Source of the DNA: Sphingobacteriales bacterium 50-39 | Lineage (GTDB): Bacteria > Bacteroidota > Bacteroidia > Chitinophagales > Chitinophagaceae | Reading direction: 5' to 3' | Assembly: GCA_001898505.1 (NCBI GenBank) | Contig: MKTZ01000008.1 | Coordinates: 186,001-250,000, forward strand | Length of the DNA stretch: 64,000 nt | Part shown: piece by piece, positions 8,159-16,371 of the stretch | Layout of the letters: each line of letters opens with the position of its first letter | How positions within the stretch are numbered: position 1 is the first letter of the stretch | Position numbers and translations under genes: made by a program | Notes under the pieces: model-generated | What the model was told of the DNA's origin: nothing | Seen by the model: only the letters and a program-made list of their open reading frames with translations | The model's database searches: none

Positions 8159-8617
8159 ATGGCACCAAAATCTGATAAGGAGGGAAAGGGTTCAAAGAAA
8201 TCCGCGCCTCAGACACCAAAGGAAACTCCGGAAAAATCATCTCCGAAATCCAAGAAACCAGCGGATGACGATGATGATGACGATGACGACGAGGATACTG
8301 ACGCCCCTAAGGCTTCTTCGCGCAAATCCCCCAAGGCTTCTTCAAAGAGCAAGAAGGAAGAAGATGACGACGATGATGATGACTATGGAGAAGACGAAGT
8401 GGATGAGTGGGAAAAAGTAGAAGAGGAGGAAGAATGGGATCCGGACTTCGATGAATTCGATATTCCCAAATCCAAGACAAAAAAGAGCACGGGCGGCAAT
8501 ACATCCAAAAAGGGTGGAAAGGGCTCTGATGAAGACGATCTGGGTCTTGATGAAGACTTCAAGGACCTCGACCTTTTCGGCGAACGCGGATTTGACGAAG
8601 AAGAGGATGATTTTTAA
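8159..8617 (+). CDS. Highly acidic low-complexity protein
   Basis: About 152 residues of Lys/Ser/Pro-rich sequence alternating with uninterrupted acidic runs (nine Asp near residue 40, eight near residue 73, then EEEEE). There is no signal peptide or membrane segment and no domain that I recognise; it should be intrinsically disordered and strongly negative at the C-terminus (GFDEEEDDF). The in-frame TTG two codons upstream of the ATG at 8159 is ignored. The stop codon is 5 bp before pabB, implying co-transcription with pabB and perhaps translational coupling. Similar acidic tails act as nucleic-acid mimics or chaperone-like regions, but no function can be assigned here. Confidence 0.7.
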   Translation: MAPKSDKEGKGSKKSAPQTPKETPEKSSPKSKKPADDDDDDDDDEDTDAPKASSRKSPKASSKSKKEEDDDDDDDYGEDEVDEWEKVEEEEEWDPDFDEFDIPKSKTKKSTGGNTSKKGGKGSDEDDLGLDEDFKDLDLFGERGFDEEEDDF

Positions 8618-8622
8618 CGGGT

Positions 8623-9933
8623 ATGCAACCACGCAGATTCGTTTCATTCCCCATAACTGATTTTTCAAGGATCAAATTGCAAATGTTGAGCTGGGCTTCC
8701 CGGTTCAACATTTGTGTTTTTCTGGACAACCAGCATTACCAGCCTCCATTTCATGGCTTTGACAATCTGCTGGCGGCCGGCGTCGTGGACAGCGTACAGG
8801 CTTCTGCGGGAGAGGCGCTGGAGGAGCTGCGCGGATTCATGTCCCGGCATCATGACTGGTTCTTTGGCCATTTTGGATATGGCCTTGTAAAAGAAACGGA
8901 ACCTTTTGAGACTGCCGGGGAGATGTCCCGTGGAAATCCAGTCGGATTCCCGGACCTGCACTTTTTTGTTCCGGAGGTCGTGATCGAACTGAAAGAGGAC
9001 AGGATCAATATTGGGGCGGTGGGTCAGGATGCGGAGACGATCTTTCGGGCTATACAGGCAATGCCAGCGGAACCTTTGGTGGAGGCCGGTGGGGGCATCG
9101 AATTCCAATCCAATTTTTCCCGGGAGGAATATATCGATACGGTGGAGGTCCTCCGGCAGCATATACTTCGCGGTGACTGTTACGAGATCAATTTTTGTCA
9201 GGAGTTCTTTAAGGAGAATGCTGACATCGATCCTATTTCGACCTGGCAGTCCCTCAGCCAGGCTTCACCTAATCCATTTTCGGCCTACTACCGGCTGGAT
9301 GAGAAATACCTGCTCTGCGCCAGCCCGGAACGATATCTCCGGCGGGTGGGGAACAAGCTTATCTCCCAGCCTATAAAGGGGACGGCCCCCCGTATACCCG
9401 GTGATGCACGGGCGGATGAAGCGGCTGGCGTCCGTCTACAAACCAGCGCGAAAGATCGTAGCGAGAATGTCATGGTGGTGGACCTGGTGCGAAACGACCT
9501 ATCCAAGATCTGTCTTCCCGGGTCTGTACGGGTACAGGAGCTTTTTGGGGTCTATGGCTTTCCCCAGGTATATCAGATGATATCTACCGTGGAAGGGGAA
9601 TTGCCCCCCGGAATAGGGCTTATAGAGGCCGTAAAAGCCAGTTTCCCCATGGGGTCCATGACCGGGGCGCCCAAAAGGAGGGTAGTGGAGCTGATCGACC
9701 GCTATGAGCGGAGTCCCAGAGGGCTTTTTTCCGGGAGTGTTGGATATGTCACCCCCGAAGGGGATTTTGACTTCAATGTGATCATCAGAAGCTTGTTCTA
9801 CAACCAGGCCCGCCGGTATTTATCTTACCAGGTGGGGTCGGGGATAACTTTTTATAGTGATGCTGAACAGGAGTATGAGGAATGTCTGATAAAGGCGGCG
9901 GGAATAAAAAAAGCCCTGACGGGCTTTTTCTAA
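8623..9933 (+). CDS. pabB: Aminodeoxychorismate synthase component I
   Basis: A 436-residue chorismate-binding enzyme of the TrpE/PabB family, forming 4-amino-4-deoxychorismate for folate synthesis together with a glutamine amidotransferase (PabA) not present here. The motif PIKGTAPR (residues 250-257) carries the lysine (K252) typical of PabB; anthranilate synthases have PIAGT, which supports the PabB call. Other family motifs are SPERYLRR, DLVRNDL, GSMTGAPKRRV and GSVGYV. The first ~150 residues are the less conserved N-terminal lobe. It sits 5 bp after the acidic protein gene. The last codons are also the stem of an intrinsic terminator. Confidence 0.9.
   Translation: MQPRRFVSFPITDFSRIKLQMLSWASRFNICVFLDNQHYQPPFHGFDNLLAAGVVDSVQASAGEALEELRGFMSRHHDWFFGHFGYGLVKETEPFETAGEMSRGNPVGFPDLHFFVPEVVIELKEDRINIGAVGQDAETIFRAIQAMPAEPLVEAGGGIEFQSNFSREEYIDTVEVLRQHILRGDCYEINFCQEFFKENADIDPISTWQSLSQASPNPFSAYYRLDEKYLLCASPERYLRRVGNKLISQPIKGTAPRIPGDARADEAAGVRLQTSAKDRSENVMVVDLVRNDLSKICLPGSVRVQELFGVYGFPQVYQMISTVEGELPPGIGLIEAVKASFPMGSMTGAPKRRVVELIDRYERSPRGLFSGSVGYVTPEGDFDFNVIIRSLFYNQARRYLSYQVGSGITFYSDAEQEYEECLIKAAGIKKALTGFF
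9908..9929. terminator. Terminator embedded in the pabB 3' end
   Basis: AAAAAGCCC-TGAC-GGGCTTTTT forms a 9-bp perfect stem with A and T tracts on either side. It encodes the last residues of PabB (KKALTGFF) and ends one base before the stop codon. It can also stop transcripts from the convergent lytic transglycosylase gene, which ends 19 bp away. Confidence 0.85.
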
Positions 9934-9951
9934 TTCGATGGACTTTTTTAG

Positions 9952-11067
9952 TTATTTCGATGCTGTGGTCTGTGTATCTGCCTGGTTGCTGTTGAGCAGC
10001 AGCTGTACCGACTCATTCAGTATCTGGTATTTATTGGCGGCGAACAGCTCCATCTTGTCGGATGGGAGCTTCATTTCGTATGTATTGTTATCGCTGGCCA
10101 TGACCTTGTCGAAATTGGGGTTATACCGGGAAAATTCGGATATATCCATTACGACATACCGGGCAACTACCGTTGAATAATATTTACCGGAGATAGGCAA
10201 TGTCCTGGCATTTTCCAGTTCTTCCGGGGTCAGCTTCCTACTGGATGCATACAGGGACGAACCGGGCAGCTGTTCGACGGCTTCGGCGCGGGTCAGGGTA
10301 GTGATGCTGCCCTGTCCTTCGAAGGTGTATTGGGTGCCGATGAACTTCTTTACGTGGATCCGGGATTCTGCCGGCAGATAATACTGGAGGTCCCAGAAGT
10401 CTTTGCTGCCGCTGCGGTGGATGGCATGGTTTACGTTGGCCGTGCCTCCGTTGTAGGCGGCTATCACCAGCAACCAGTCACCGAGATCATTATATAGATC
10501 GCGCAGATAAAGGGCGGCTGCGCGGGTGCTTTTCACATAGTTCTTCCGCTCGTCCACGTTCCTGTTGACCTTGAGACCCAGGTCCCGGGCCGTCTGGGGC
10601 ATCAGCTGCCAGGGGCCTACCGCGCCGACTTTTGAGCGGGCTGTACGTTTGAGATTGGACTCGATGACCGCCAGGTATTTCAATTCCTTGGGAAGGCCAT
10701 ACTCGGTGAGTATATTCTCGATGAGGTTGAAATATGGTTTTCCATTCGCCCGGACCTCCATAAGCTCGTCCCAATTATCCTTGATATAATCCTGGACAAA
10801 GGTGAGCGCCTTGGGGTTGAGCCGCACGCCATTACTGCTCCCTACGGAGGCAGCTACGAAGAGCTCCTTATAGAGATCATTTTGGGGGGAATTGGAACCG
10901 GCAACGGTGGAAACTACGGAAGTCTTTCCTGCAACCCGCTCAGTATCAATGAGGGAGCTTGTGGTGATGCCCCGGCTACCGGGAACATCCGCAAAGGTAG
11001 GGTACATCCATCCTGAACAAATGATCATGACGGTGATGCCCAACAATAAAAGTCTTTTGTTGTTCAT
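9952..11067 (-). CDS. Lytic transglycosylase (SLT domain, MltD-like)
   Basis: A ~371-residue exported protein. It starts MNNKRLLLLGITVMIICSG, a signal peptide; the ATG at 11065-11067 is preferred to an in-frame TTG two codons upstream. The SLT lysozyme-like domain (residues ~105-250) contains the catalytic Glu in YLAVIESN (about E136), then SKVGAVGPWQLMP, AALYLRDLYNDLGDW and AAYNGG. Such enzymes cleave the MurNAc-GlcNAc bond of peptidoglycan with 1,6-anhydro product formation. No LysM domain follows; the C-terminal ~120 residues resemble the linker found in MltD-type proteins. It converges on pabB and shares its terminator. Confidence 0.9.
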   Translation of the reverse strand: MNNKRLLLLGITVMIICSGWMYPTFADVPGSRGITTSSLIDTERVAGKTSVVSTVAGSNSPQNDLYKELFVAASVGSSNGVRLNPKALTFVQDYIKDNWDELMEVRANGKPYFNLIENILTEYGLPKELKYLAVIESNLKRTARSKVGAVGPWQLMPQTARDLGLKVNRNVDERKNYVKSTRAAALYLRDLYNDLGDWLLVIAAYNGGTANVNHAIHRSGSKDFWDLQYYLPAESRIHVKKFIGTQYTFEGQGSITTLTRAEAVEQLPGSSLYASSRKLTPEELENARTLPISGKYYSTVVARYVVMDISEFSRYNPNFDKVMASDNNTYEMKLPSDKMELFAANKYQILNESVQLLLNSNQADTQTTASK

Positions 11068-11214
11068 GTCCAACGCTTTAAAAGATGGTAAGCGACCAAA
11101 AACGGTACTTACAATCTTTCATAGGACCGGAATACGGGAGATTGCTGCTTTAAGCCATCAACCAACAAACGGATTAGAATGGGGCCTTGCGGCCGACTTT
11201 CGCCTCAAGATCTC

Positions 11215-12678
11215 TCAGTCACATAGAGTAGGATTTTCGTAGGACTTAAACTGTTGTATCATCAGATGCGAGAACTGCAACAAAGATACCTCTTTAAATC
11301 GAGAAGTCATAGCCTGCATACCAAAAGGCATGCCATTTGTGTGGGTAAAAAGTGGGATAGAAATACCGGGAATTCCGACCAAATTCGCATAAACGGTATA
11401 GATATCAGCGAGATACATCGCAATTGGGTCGTCCATCTTCTCTCCGATGGCAAATGCGGTGGTGGGGGCGGTGGGAAGGACAATTATATCGAAATCATTG
11501 AAGATGAGATCAGTACGATCGACCAATCGTTTTCTCACCTGTTGGGCCTTGGTGAAATAGGCGTCGTAATAGCCCGCGCTCAATACAAAGGTTCCCAATA
11601 AGATGCGTCGTTGCACCTCTTTTCCAAAGCCTTCCGAGCGGGTGCGCTTGTAAAATTCTGTTAATTCAAGGTCTGTATCGTGGGTCCTATATCCGTATTT
11701 GACCCCGTCGAAGCGGGCCAGGTTGGAGGAGGCCTCTGCCGTGGTCAGGACGTAATAGGCGGGGACGATGTAGTCGAGCAATTCGAAATCGATGGCATTT
11801 ACGGTATGGCCGTCTTTGCGCAGGCTGTCCAGGCAGTCCAGAAGGGCCGATCGGATCTCGGGATCGAGGCTGGGATGATCCAGGGCTTCTTTAAAGTAAG
11901 CGATCCGGTATTTTTTGGCCGGCTGATCCAGGAGGGGGGAGAAGGCTTCCTTTTTTCCGGAAGCTGCGGTGCTATCGAAATCGTCTTCACCCGAGATGAC
12001 GTCCAATATCCTGGCCACATCGGGTACATTTTGTCCAAATATGCCTATCTGATCGAAGGAAGAGGCATAGGCGATGAGTCCGTATCGGGACACCCTGCCA
12101 TAGGTGGGTTTTAATCCCACCACTCCACAGAAGTCGGCGGGCTGTCTTACGGAACCTCCCGTATCACTGCCCAGGCTGGCCATACAAAGGCCGGCTTGTA
12201 CGGCTACTGCCGACCCGCCTGAAGACCCACCGGGCACGCGGCTCTCGTCACGGGCATTCAACACTTTCCCATAGGCCGAATTCTCGTTGGTAGATCCCAT
12301 GGCGAACTCGTCACAGTTGAGATGACCGATGATGATGACCTCCTCCCTGAGGAGCTTTTCTACGGCCGTGGCGTTGTAGACGGAAGTATAATTCGTAAGT
12401 ATGCGGGAAGCTGCTGTGAGGGGATGATCTTTATAGGCGATGACGTCTTTCAATCCAATGACTACCCCGTGCAGGGCGCCTGTCTTTTCGCCGGCCCGTC
12501 TTTTTTTATCCAGCTGACGCGCCCTTTCCAGGGCTTCGTCGTCATATACCTGCGTATAAGCATTGAGGTGCTTGCCGGCTTCGATGCGGGACAGATAATG
12601 TTTCACTGCGTCCTCGCAGGAACATACCCCTTCCGCTAAGGCTTGTTGATAGTCTTGTATCGAGTGAAATGTAAACAC
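11215..12678 (-). CDS. gatA: Asp-tRNA(Asn)/Glu-tRNA(Gln) amidotransferase subunit A
   Basis: A 487-residue amidase of the GatCAB complex, which converts mischarged Glu-tRNA(Gln) (and Asp-tRNA(Asn)) to the amidated forms with ammonia from glutamine. The Ser-cisSer-Lys triad is visible: K77 in GLKDVI, S152 in PGGSSGGSAV and S176 in DTGGSVRQP. Substrate residues NCDEFAMGSTNENSAYG and GVVGLKPTYGRVSRYG are as in other GatA proteins. The start is a GTG (GTG TTT ACA TTT CAC) because the family N-terminus begins about here and no nearby ATG exists. gatB and gatC are not adjacent. tatA lies 82 bp upstream on the same strand. Confidence 0.95.
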   Translation of the reverse strand: MFTFHSIQDYQQALAEGVCSCEDAVKHYLSRIEAGKHLNAYTQVYDDEALERARQLDKKRRAGEKTGALHGVVIGLKDVIAYKDHPLTAASRILTNYTSVYNATAVEKLLREEVIIIGHLNCDEFAMGSTNENSAYGKVLNARDESRVPGGSSGGSAVAVQAGLCMASLGSDTGGSVRQPADFCGVVGLKPTYGRVSRYGLIAYASSFDQIGIFGQNVPDVARILDVISGEDDFDSTAASGKKEAFSPLLDQPAKKYRIAYFKEALDHPSLDPEIRSALLDCLDSLRKDGHTVNAIDFELLDYIVPAYYVLTTAEASSNLARFDGVKYGYRTHDTDLELTEFYKRTRSEGFGKEVQRRILLGTFVLSAGYYDAYFTKAQQVRKRLVDRTDLIFNDFDIIVLPTAPTTAFAIGEKMDDPIAMYLADIYTVYANLVGIPGISIPLFTHTNGMPFGMQAMTSRFKEVSLLQFSHLMIQQFKSYENPTLCD

Positions 12679-12760
12679 AAAGCAGTAGCGATTTTTGAAG
12701 GACCGGACCTATATCCAGTCAGACAAGCAAAAATCGGGTAACAGGAGTGAAAAAAAAGAA

Positions 12761-12994
12761 TTATTGCTGCGTAGGAGTAGTGCCAGCGTTAGCGGGCTTG
12801 TTGTCCTTCTCGTTCATGCCGTCTTCCAATTCTTTCTTTACATTATTCTTGGCATCATTGAACTCACGGATACCGCGACCCAGACCGCGCATGAACTCGG
12901 GGATCTTGCGACCGCCGAACAGGACAAGCACTGCCAGGATGATCAAGAACCACTCACTTCCACCAGGCATCGAAATCAGAAAATTGGTAAACAT
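12761..12994 (-). CDS. tatA: Sec-independent translocase protein TatA/E
   Basis: A ~77-residue membrane protein of the twin-arginine translocase, which exports folded proteins. A single N-terminal membrane helix (WFLIILAVLVLFGG) is followed by the conserved hinge GGRKIPEFMRGLGRGIREF amphipathic helix and a charged, disordered tail (KKELEDGMNEKDNKP). An in-frame GTG 24 bp upstream exists, but the ATG at 12992-12994 gives the usual short N-terminus. A -7 element lies at 13039-13046. tatB and tatC are not in this window. It is followed on the same strand by gatA after 82 bp. Confidence 0.9.
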   Translation of the reverse strand: MFTNFLISMPGGSEWFLIILAVLVLFGGRKIPEFMRGLGRGIREFNDAKNNVKKELEDGMNEKDNKPANAGTTPTQQ

Positions 12995-13038
12995 AATCAA
13001 AGACTTTAAAATGTGCACGGGATAAATCTCCCGAAGGA

Positions 13039-13046
13039 CAAAGTTA
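13039..13046 (-). promoter_or_regulatory. -7 promoter element for tatA
   Basis: TAACTTTG on the minus strand matches TAnnTTTG, 44 bp before the tatA ATG. No TTG is found at the expected -33 spacing. Confidence 0.45.
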
Positions 13047-13172
13047 ACTCTTTATGAATTGATAACTACTTTTTGGGCGGATATTTCATCTATTTAACAA
13101 AGATGGGGATGAAAGGGGGGATACTGGTGATGATCCAGCCGGAGAGGGATGGAGGTGATATTTAGGAGGGAC

Positions 13173-13200
13173 AAAAAAGCCGGTCCTGAAGGGGACCGGC
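13173..13200 (-). terminator. Intrinsic terminator after rplS
   Basis: On the minus strand GCCGGTCC pairs with GGACCGGC (8 bp, 6-nt loop), followed by six T residues at 13178-13173. It lies 21 bp beyond the rplS stop codon. The ~180 bp between rplS and tatA otherwise hold only the tatA promoter. Confidence 0.9.
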
Positions 13201-13221
13201 ACTGTAATGATATTTTTGGCC

Positions 13222-13581
13222 TTATTCGGCTGCCATTCTCTTTTCCTTGATGCGTGCGCTCTTGCCGCTCCTGCTGCGCTGGAAGTACAGTTTGGCGCGG
13301 CGTACGCGGCCTACTTTGTGCAGCTCGATGGACTCGATATTGGGGGAGAACAGGGGGAAGGTCCTTTCCACGCCTACTCCATCGGAGATCTTTCTTACGG
13401 TGAAGGTGGCTGTATGGCCAACTCCCTGACGCTTAATCACATCTCCCTTGAAGCCCTGGATACGCTCCTTGTTGCCTTCAATGATCTTATAGTTGACAGT
13501 GATGTTATCACCGGCTTTGAACTTCGGAAACTCTCTTTTTCCCGTCAGTTGCTCGTGTACAAAAGCTACAGCAGCGTTCAT
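13222..13581 (-). CDS. rplS: 50S ribosomal protein L19
   Basis: A 119-residue protein of the large ribosomal subunit, located at the 30S-50S interface. Family signatures include [51 protein letters not shown] and the basic tail [14 protein letters not shown]. The frame runs 24 bp further upstream to a TTG, but that codon overlaps a TACCTTTG promoter element, so translation must start at the ATG at 13579-13581 ([12 protein letters not shown]). It stands as its own unit with promoter and terminator, downstream of rny on the same strand. Confidence 0.95.
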   Translation of the reverse strand: MNAAVAFVHEQLTGKREFPKFKAGDNITVNYKIIEGNKERIQGFKGDVIKRQGVGHTATFTVRKISDGVGVERTFPLFSPNIESIELHKVGRVRRAKLYFQRSRSGKSARIKEKRMAAE

Positions 13582-13602
13582 AACTTCATTTTTTAAGGAT
13601 GG

Positions 13603-13633
13603 CAAAGGTAATAAGCTTTTCGTTAAAAAACAA
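13603..13633 (-). promoter_or_regulatory. Full Bacteroidota promoter for rplS
   Basis: On the minus strand TTG (13633-13631), 20 bp spacer, TACCTTTG (13610-13603). Close to the -33/-7 consensus TTTG-N19-TAnnTTTG. The -33 box lies in the loop of the rny terminator hairpin. Confidence 0.7.
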
Positions 13634-13644
13634 GTTTTTTAACG
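13621..13644. terminator. AT-rich hairpin at the rny stop codon
   Basis: CGTTAAAAAA-caag-TTTTTTAACG is a perfect 10-bp inverted repeat containing the rny stop codon (13639-13641). It could terminate rny transcription, though the stem is AT-rich and there is no separate T tract. Confidence 0.5.
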
Positions 13645-15195
13645 AGCTACGTTAACGGCTCTTTTTTCCCGGATGACCGTGACCTTGATCTGACCCGGAT
13701 AGGTCATTTCCGTCTGGATCTTCTGGGCTATTTCGAAGCTCAGCTTGTCGCTGTCGTTGTCGGTGACCTTGTCTGCCTCTACGATGACCCGCAGCTCACG
13801 GCCGGCCTGGATAGCATAGGCTTTTTCGACTCCCTGGTAGCCAAGGGCCAGGTTTTCCAGGTCCTTGATACGTTGCAGGTACTGCTGCATGATCTCCCGT
13901 CTGGCGCCGGGGCGGGCGCCGCTGATGGCGTCGCAGGCCTGTATGATGGGGGCGATGACGTATTGCATCTCCACTTCGTCGTGGTGGGCGCCGATGGCGT
14001 TGACTACGGCTGGGTTTTCCCCGTATTTTTCGGCCAGCTTCATACCCAAAAGAGCGTGGCTCAGTTCAGTTTCTTCATCGGGTACTTTGCCGATGTCGTG
14101 CAAGAGACCTGCTCTTTTGGCCAGTTTGGGGTTCATACCCAGCTCGGCTGCCATGATCCCGCAGAGATTGGCTACTTCGCGGCTGTGCATGAGCAGGTTC
14201 TGTCCGTAGGAGCTACGGAAGCGCATTTTTCCTACTATGCGTACCAGCTCTTTATGAAGGCCATGGATACCCAGCTCGATAACGGTACGCTCCCCTATCT
14301 CCATTACCTGCTCTTCTATCTGTTTGCGGGTCTTTTCCACTATCTCCTCGATACGGGCGGGGTGGATACGGCCGTCGGCCACCAGGCGCTGCAGGGACAG
14401 GCGGGCTATTTCGCGGCGGAGGGGGTCGAAGGAGGATAGTACGATGGCCTCGGGGGTGTCGTCTACGATGAGGTCTACCCCGGTGGCTGCTTCGATGGCC
14501 CGGATATTACGTCCTTCACGGCCGATGATCTGGCCTTTGATCTCGTCACTCTCCAGGTTGAATACCGTGATGGAGTTCTCGATGGCCTGTTCGGCGGCTG
14601 TCCGCTGGATGCTCTGGATGATGATCTTGCGGGCTTCCTTGTTGGCTTTTTGCTTGGCGTCATCGATGATCTCCTGCTGCAGGGCCAGGGCCCGGGTCTG
14701 GGCTTCCTGCCGGAGGCTTTCCACTAGCTGGGCCTTGGCTTCCTCGGCCGTGAGGGCGGCTATCTTTTCCAGGCGGCGGATATGCTCTTCCTGGTGTTTT
14801 TCCAGCTCGGTGCGTTTGAGGTTGACCACCTCGATCTGGCGGTTGAGATTGTCTTTTATGACATCGTTGTCCTTTGCCTGTTTGTCCAGGTTTTCCAGTT
14901 TCTGATTGATACTCTGCTCTTTCTGGCGGATGCGGGATTCCCCCTCATTTATCTTCCTGTTCTTTTCCAGCACCTCTTTGTCGTGTTCTGCCCTTAATTT
15001 GACGAAATTCTCTTTGGCTTCCAGTAACTTCTCTTTTTTCAGGTTTTCTGACGTGGTCTGTGCGTCGGAGACGATCTTTTTGGCCTGGCTTTCCGCCTCT
15101 GTTATCTTTTGCTGCGTATTCTTGGCAAACAGGAACTTACCTGCAACAACACCGGCTACCAATGCGATAATTCCTACTATGATGGTTTCTATCAT
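13639..15195 (-). CDS. rny: Ribonuclease Y
   Basis: A 518-residue membrane-anchored endoribonuclease that initiates mRNA decay. An N-terminal membrane helix (residues ~3-23, [19 protein letters not shown]) is followed by a long coiled coil (~28-205), a KH domain (~205-270) with [13 protein letters not shown], and an HD domain (~330-425) with [12 protein letters not shown] and LLHDIGK (H366, D367), then AHHDEVE. All parts are present at the usual length. It is followed by rplS and preceded at 165 bp by zapA on the same strand. A TATCTTCG element in that gap could be its promoter. Confidence 0.95.
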   Translation of the reverse strand: MIETIIVGIIALVAGVVAGKFLFAKNTQQKITEAESQAKKIVSDAQTTSENLKKEKLLEAKENFVKLRAEHDKEVLEKNRKINEGESRIRQKEQSINQKLENLDKQAKDNDVIKDNLNRQIEVVNLKRTELEKHQEEHIRRLEKIAALTAEEAKAQLVESLRQEAQTRALALQQEIIDDAKQKANKEARKIIIQSIQRTAAEQAIENSITVFNLESDEIKGQIIGREGRNIRAIEAATGVDLIVDDTPEAIVLSSFDPLRREIARLSLQRLVADGRIHPARIEEIVEKTRKQIEEQVMEIGERTVIELGIHGLHKELVRIVGKMRFRSSYGQNLLMHSREVANLCGIMAAELGMNPKLAKRAGLLHDIGKVPDEETELSHALLGMKLAEKYGENPAVVNAIGAHHDEVEMQYVIAPIIQACDAISGARPGARREIMQQYLQRIKDLENLALGYQGVEKAYAIQAGRELRVIVEADKVTDNDSDKLSFEIAQKIQTEMTYPGQIKVTVIREKRAVNVAR

Positions 15196-15360
15196 GGAGT
15201 TGTAAGTTTAAATCGTTCAAAATCATATATTTTTTATACACGCTCATGAGTACATGAAAATGTGTTAGTTGGCGAAGATAGGGAAAATCGGATCAAATTA
15301 TCCCCATTTCTGCGCCTCCGGGGCCACAGGGGTTGATCTTCGACGGACGGGGGGCGTGGA

Positions 15361-15645
15361 TCATAGCGCCTTGTCCAGCTGCTGTTCCATCCGGCTAAGG
15401 GTTTCCATCAGGGAGGGGGTGAGGACGGGGTTCCGCTCTTCGGAAGAGAGCTGGGTGGCATACCATAGCAGGACCATGGCTATATAATCCTGCATATCCT
15501 TCCCGGCAAACTCCGTTTTAAAGGCTATTACCTGGTCATTTATCGTCTTTAGGGTCTTCCGGACCACCTCTTCGTCCTTCGGATCTATCTTGATCCTATA
15601 GCTCCGGTCGCCTATTACAACATTTATTGGCATCAACTCTTGCAT
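15361..15645 (-). CDS. zapA: Cell division protein ZapA
   Basis: A 94-residue ZapA-like protein that binds and bundles FtsZ at the division site. The N-terminal beta-strand region (PINVVIGDRSYRIKIDPKDEE) is followed by a long helix (VVRKTLKTINDQVIAFKTEF, DYIAMVLLWYATQL) and a short coiled-coil end. Translation may start at MQELM or four codons later at MPINV; the first ATG is kept. The upstream leader contains two DnaA boxes and a TACCTTTA promoter element. It lies in the neighbourhood pheT, ZapB-like coiled coil, zapA, rny. Confidence 0.85.
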   Translation of the reverse strand: MQELMPINVVIGDRSYRIKIDPKDEEVVRKTLKTINDQVIAFKTEFAGKDMQDYIAMVLLWYATQLSSEERNPVLTPSLMETLSRMEQQLDKAL

Positions 15646-15667
15646 AGATCAAATACTTGTTTTAAAT

Positions 15668-15687
15668 TTATCCACACCTTATGCACA
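15668..15687. promoter_or_regulatory. Pair of DnaA boxes in the zapA leader
   Basis: TTATCCACA (15668-15676) is the exact DnaA-box consensus and TTATGCACA (15679-15687) differs at one position that is tolerated in TTWTNCACA. They lie between the predicted zapA transcription start (~15697) and its ATG (15645). Confidence 0.5.
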
Positions 15688-15703
15688 GGGGTCCCGATTT
15701 GAG

Positions 15704-15711
15704 TAAAGGTA
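15704..15711 (-). promoter_or_regulatory. -7-like promoter element for zapA
   Basis: TACCTTTA on the minus strand matches TAnnTTTG at seven of eight positions and would give a leader of about 50 nt. Confidence 0.4.
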
Positions 15712-15797
15712 GGTCCATTTTTTGATCCTCATTCATTCATACCTAATAGAAACAACTGTCTTCTTCACCAATACCCTATCTAAAAACTAGAAAAGCC

Positions 15798-16058
15798 ATG
15801 TTCTTAAAAGTCAAATCACCCGTGTTCATCGACAGGTTGACATTCATGGTCGACCAACCTCAATCACAGAAATGCCTGCTTAGGGCCGTCCTTAAAGACG
15901 ATACAGGTATCGTTTGCGGCGCCATGGAAACCGAAATGGAAAAGGACCAACAGGAATTGTACTGGGGCGGACTCAACGACTTGCCGTATGGAGTCTATAC
16001 CCTGGAAGTTTCGCAGGGAAAGGATGAAATGAAAATGCGTCTGGTCAAAAGAGTTTGA
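15798..16058 (+). CDS. Small hypothetical protein, beta-rich
   Basis: An 86-residue protein that I do not recognise. It has alternating hydrophobic and polar residues suggestive of a beta-sandwich (FIDRLTFMVDQP, CLLRAVLKDDTGIVCGAME, LPYGVYTLEVSQGKDEMKMRLV). The phrase LPYGVYTLEV followed by a basic end resembles short secretion-system or adhesin modules of Bacteroidota, but the protein has no signal peptide, so this is not used as evidence of function. It points toward the ZapB-like gene (convergent, 5-bp gap) and is the only plus-strand gene in this otherwise minus-strand block. Confidence 0.6.
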   Translation: MFLKVKSPVFIDRLTFMVDQPQSQKCLLRAVLKDDTGIVCGAMETEMEKDQQELYWGGLNDLPYGVYTLEVSQGKDEMKMRLVKRV

Positions 16059-16063
16059 ACGCG

Positions 16064-16351
16064 TCATTCGGCCAAAAGTGCAATACACCGGTCGATTTCC
16101 CGGATGTACTGACTGAGTCGTTTTTCCAACAGTGCCTTTTCTTCCAAAGGCATCTCTCCCTTTTTGACCTTTAGTATCTCTACCTGCTGTTTTAGTTGTT
16201 CTACCTGCCCTACCCGATCGTTTTCCGAATGCCGTAGCTGCTGTAATTCATCCTTTAGCTTGTTGTTGTCCTTCAAGAGGGCATCCCGCTGCCTGAGCAC
16301 CTGCTGCAGCTTGTCATAGATGCGTCGCACCTGTAGTTCGAGTTGCTCCAT
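16064..16351 (-). CDS. Coiled-coil protein, ZapB-like
   Basis: A ~95-residue, almost entirely coiled-coil protein (LQVRRIYDKLQQVLRQRDAL, then heptads through VEQLKQQVEILKVKKGE). Its position between pheT and zapA and its composition suggest a division protein of the ZapB type that bridges ZapA, but coiled coils are poor evidence of homology. Two starts are possible: the ATG at 16349-16351 (MEQLELQV), chosen here, or a GTG at 16370-16372 that overlaps the pheT stop codon and would allow translational coupling. Confidence 0.65.
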   Translation of the reverse strand: MEQLELQVRRIYDKLQQVLRQRDALLKDNNKLKDELQQLRHSENDRVGQVEQLKQQVEILKVKKGEMPLEEKALLEKRLSQYIREIDRCIALLAE

Positions 16352-16371
16352 CTGAAAGATTTTAAGTGACA

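Noticed and set aside
11254-12639. Plus-strand frames opposite gatA
   Set aside because: Antisense to a complete GatA with intact catalytic triad; no domain or promoter supports them.
15196-15360. 6S RNA (ssrS) between zapA and rny, by analogy with the zapA neighbourhood in other bacteria
   Set aside because: The 165-bp gap has no long closed hairpin with a central bubble; it contains only a possible rny promoter.
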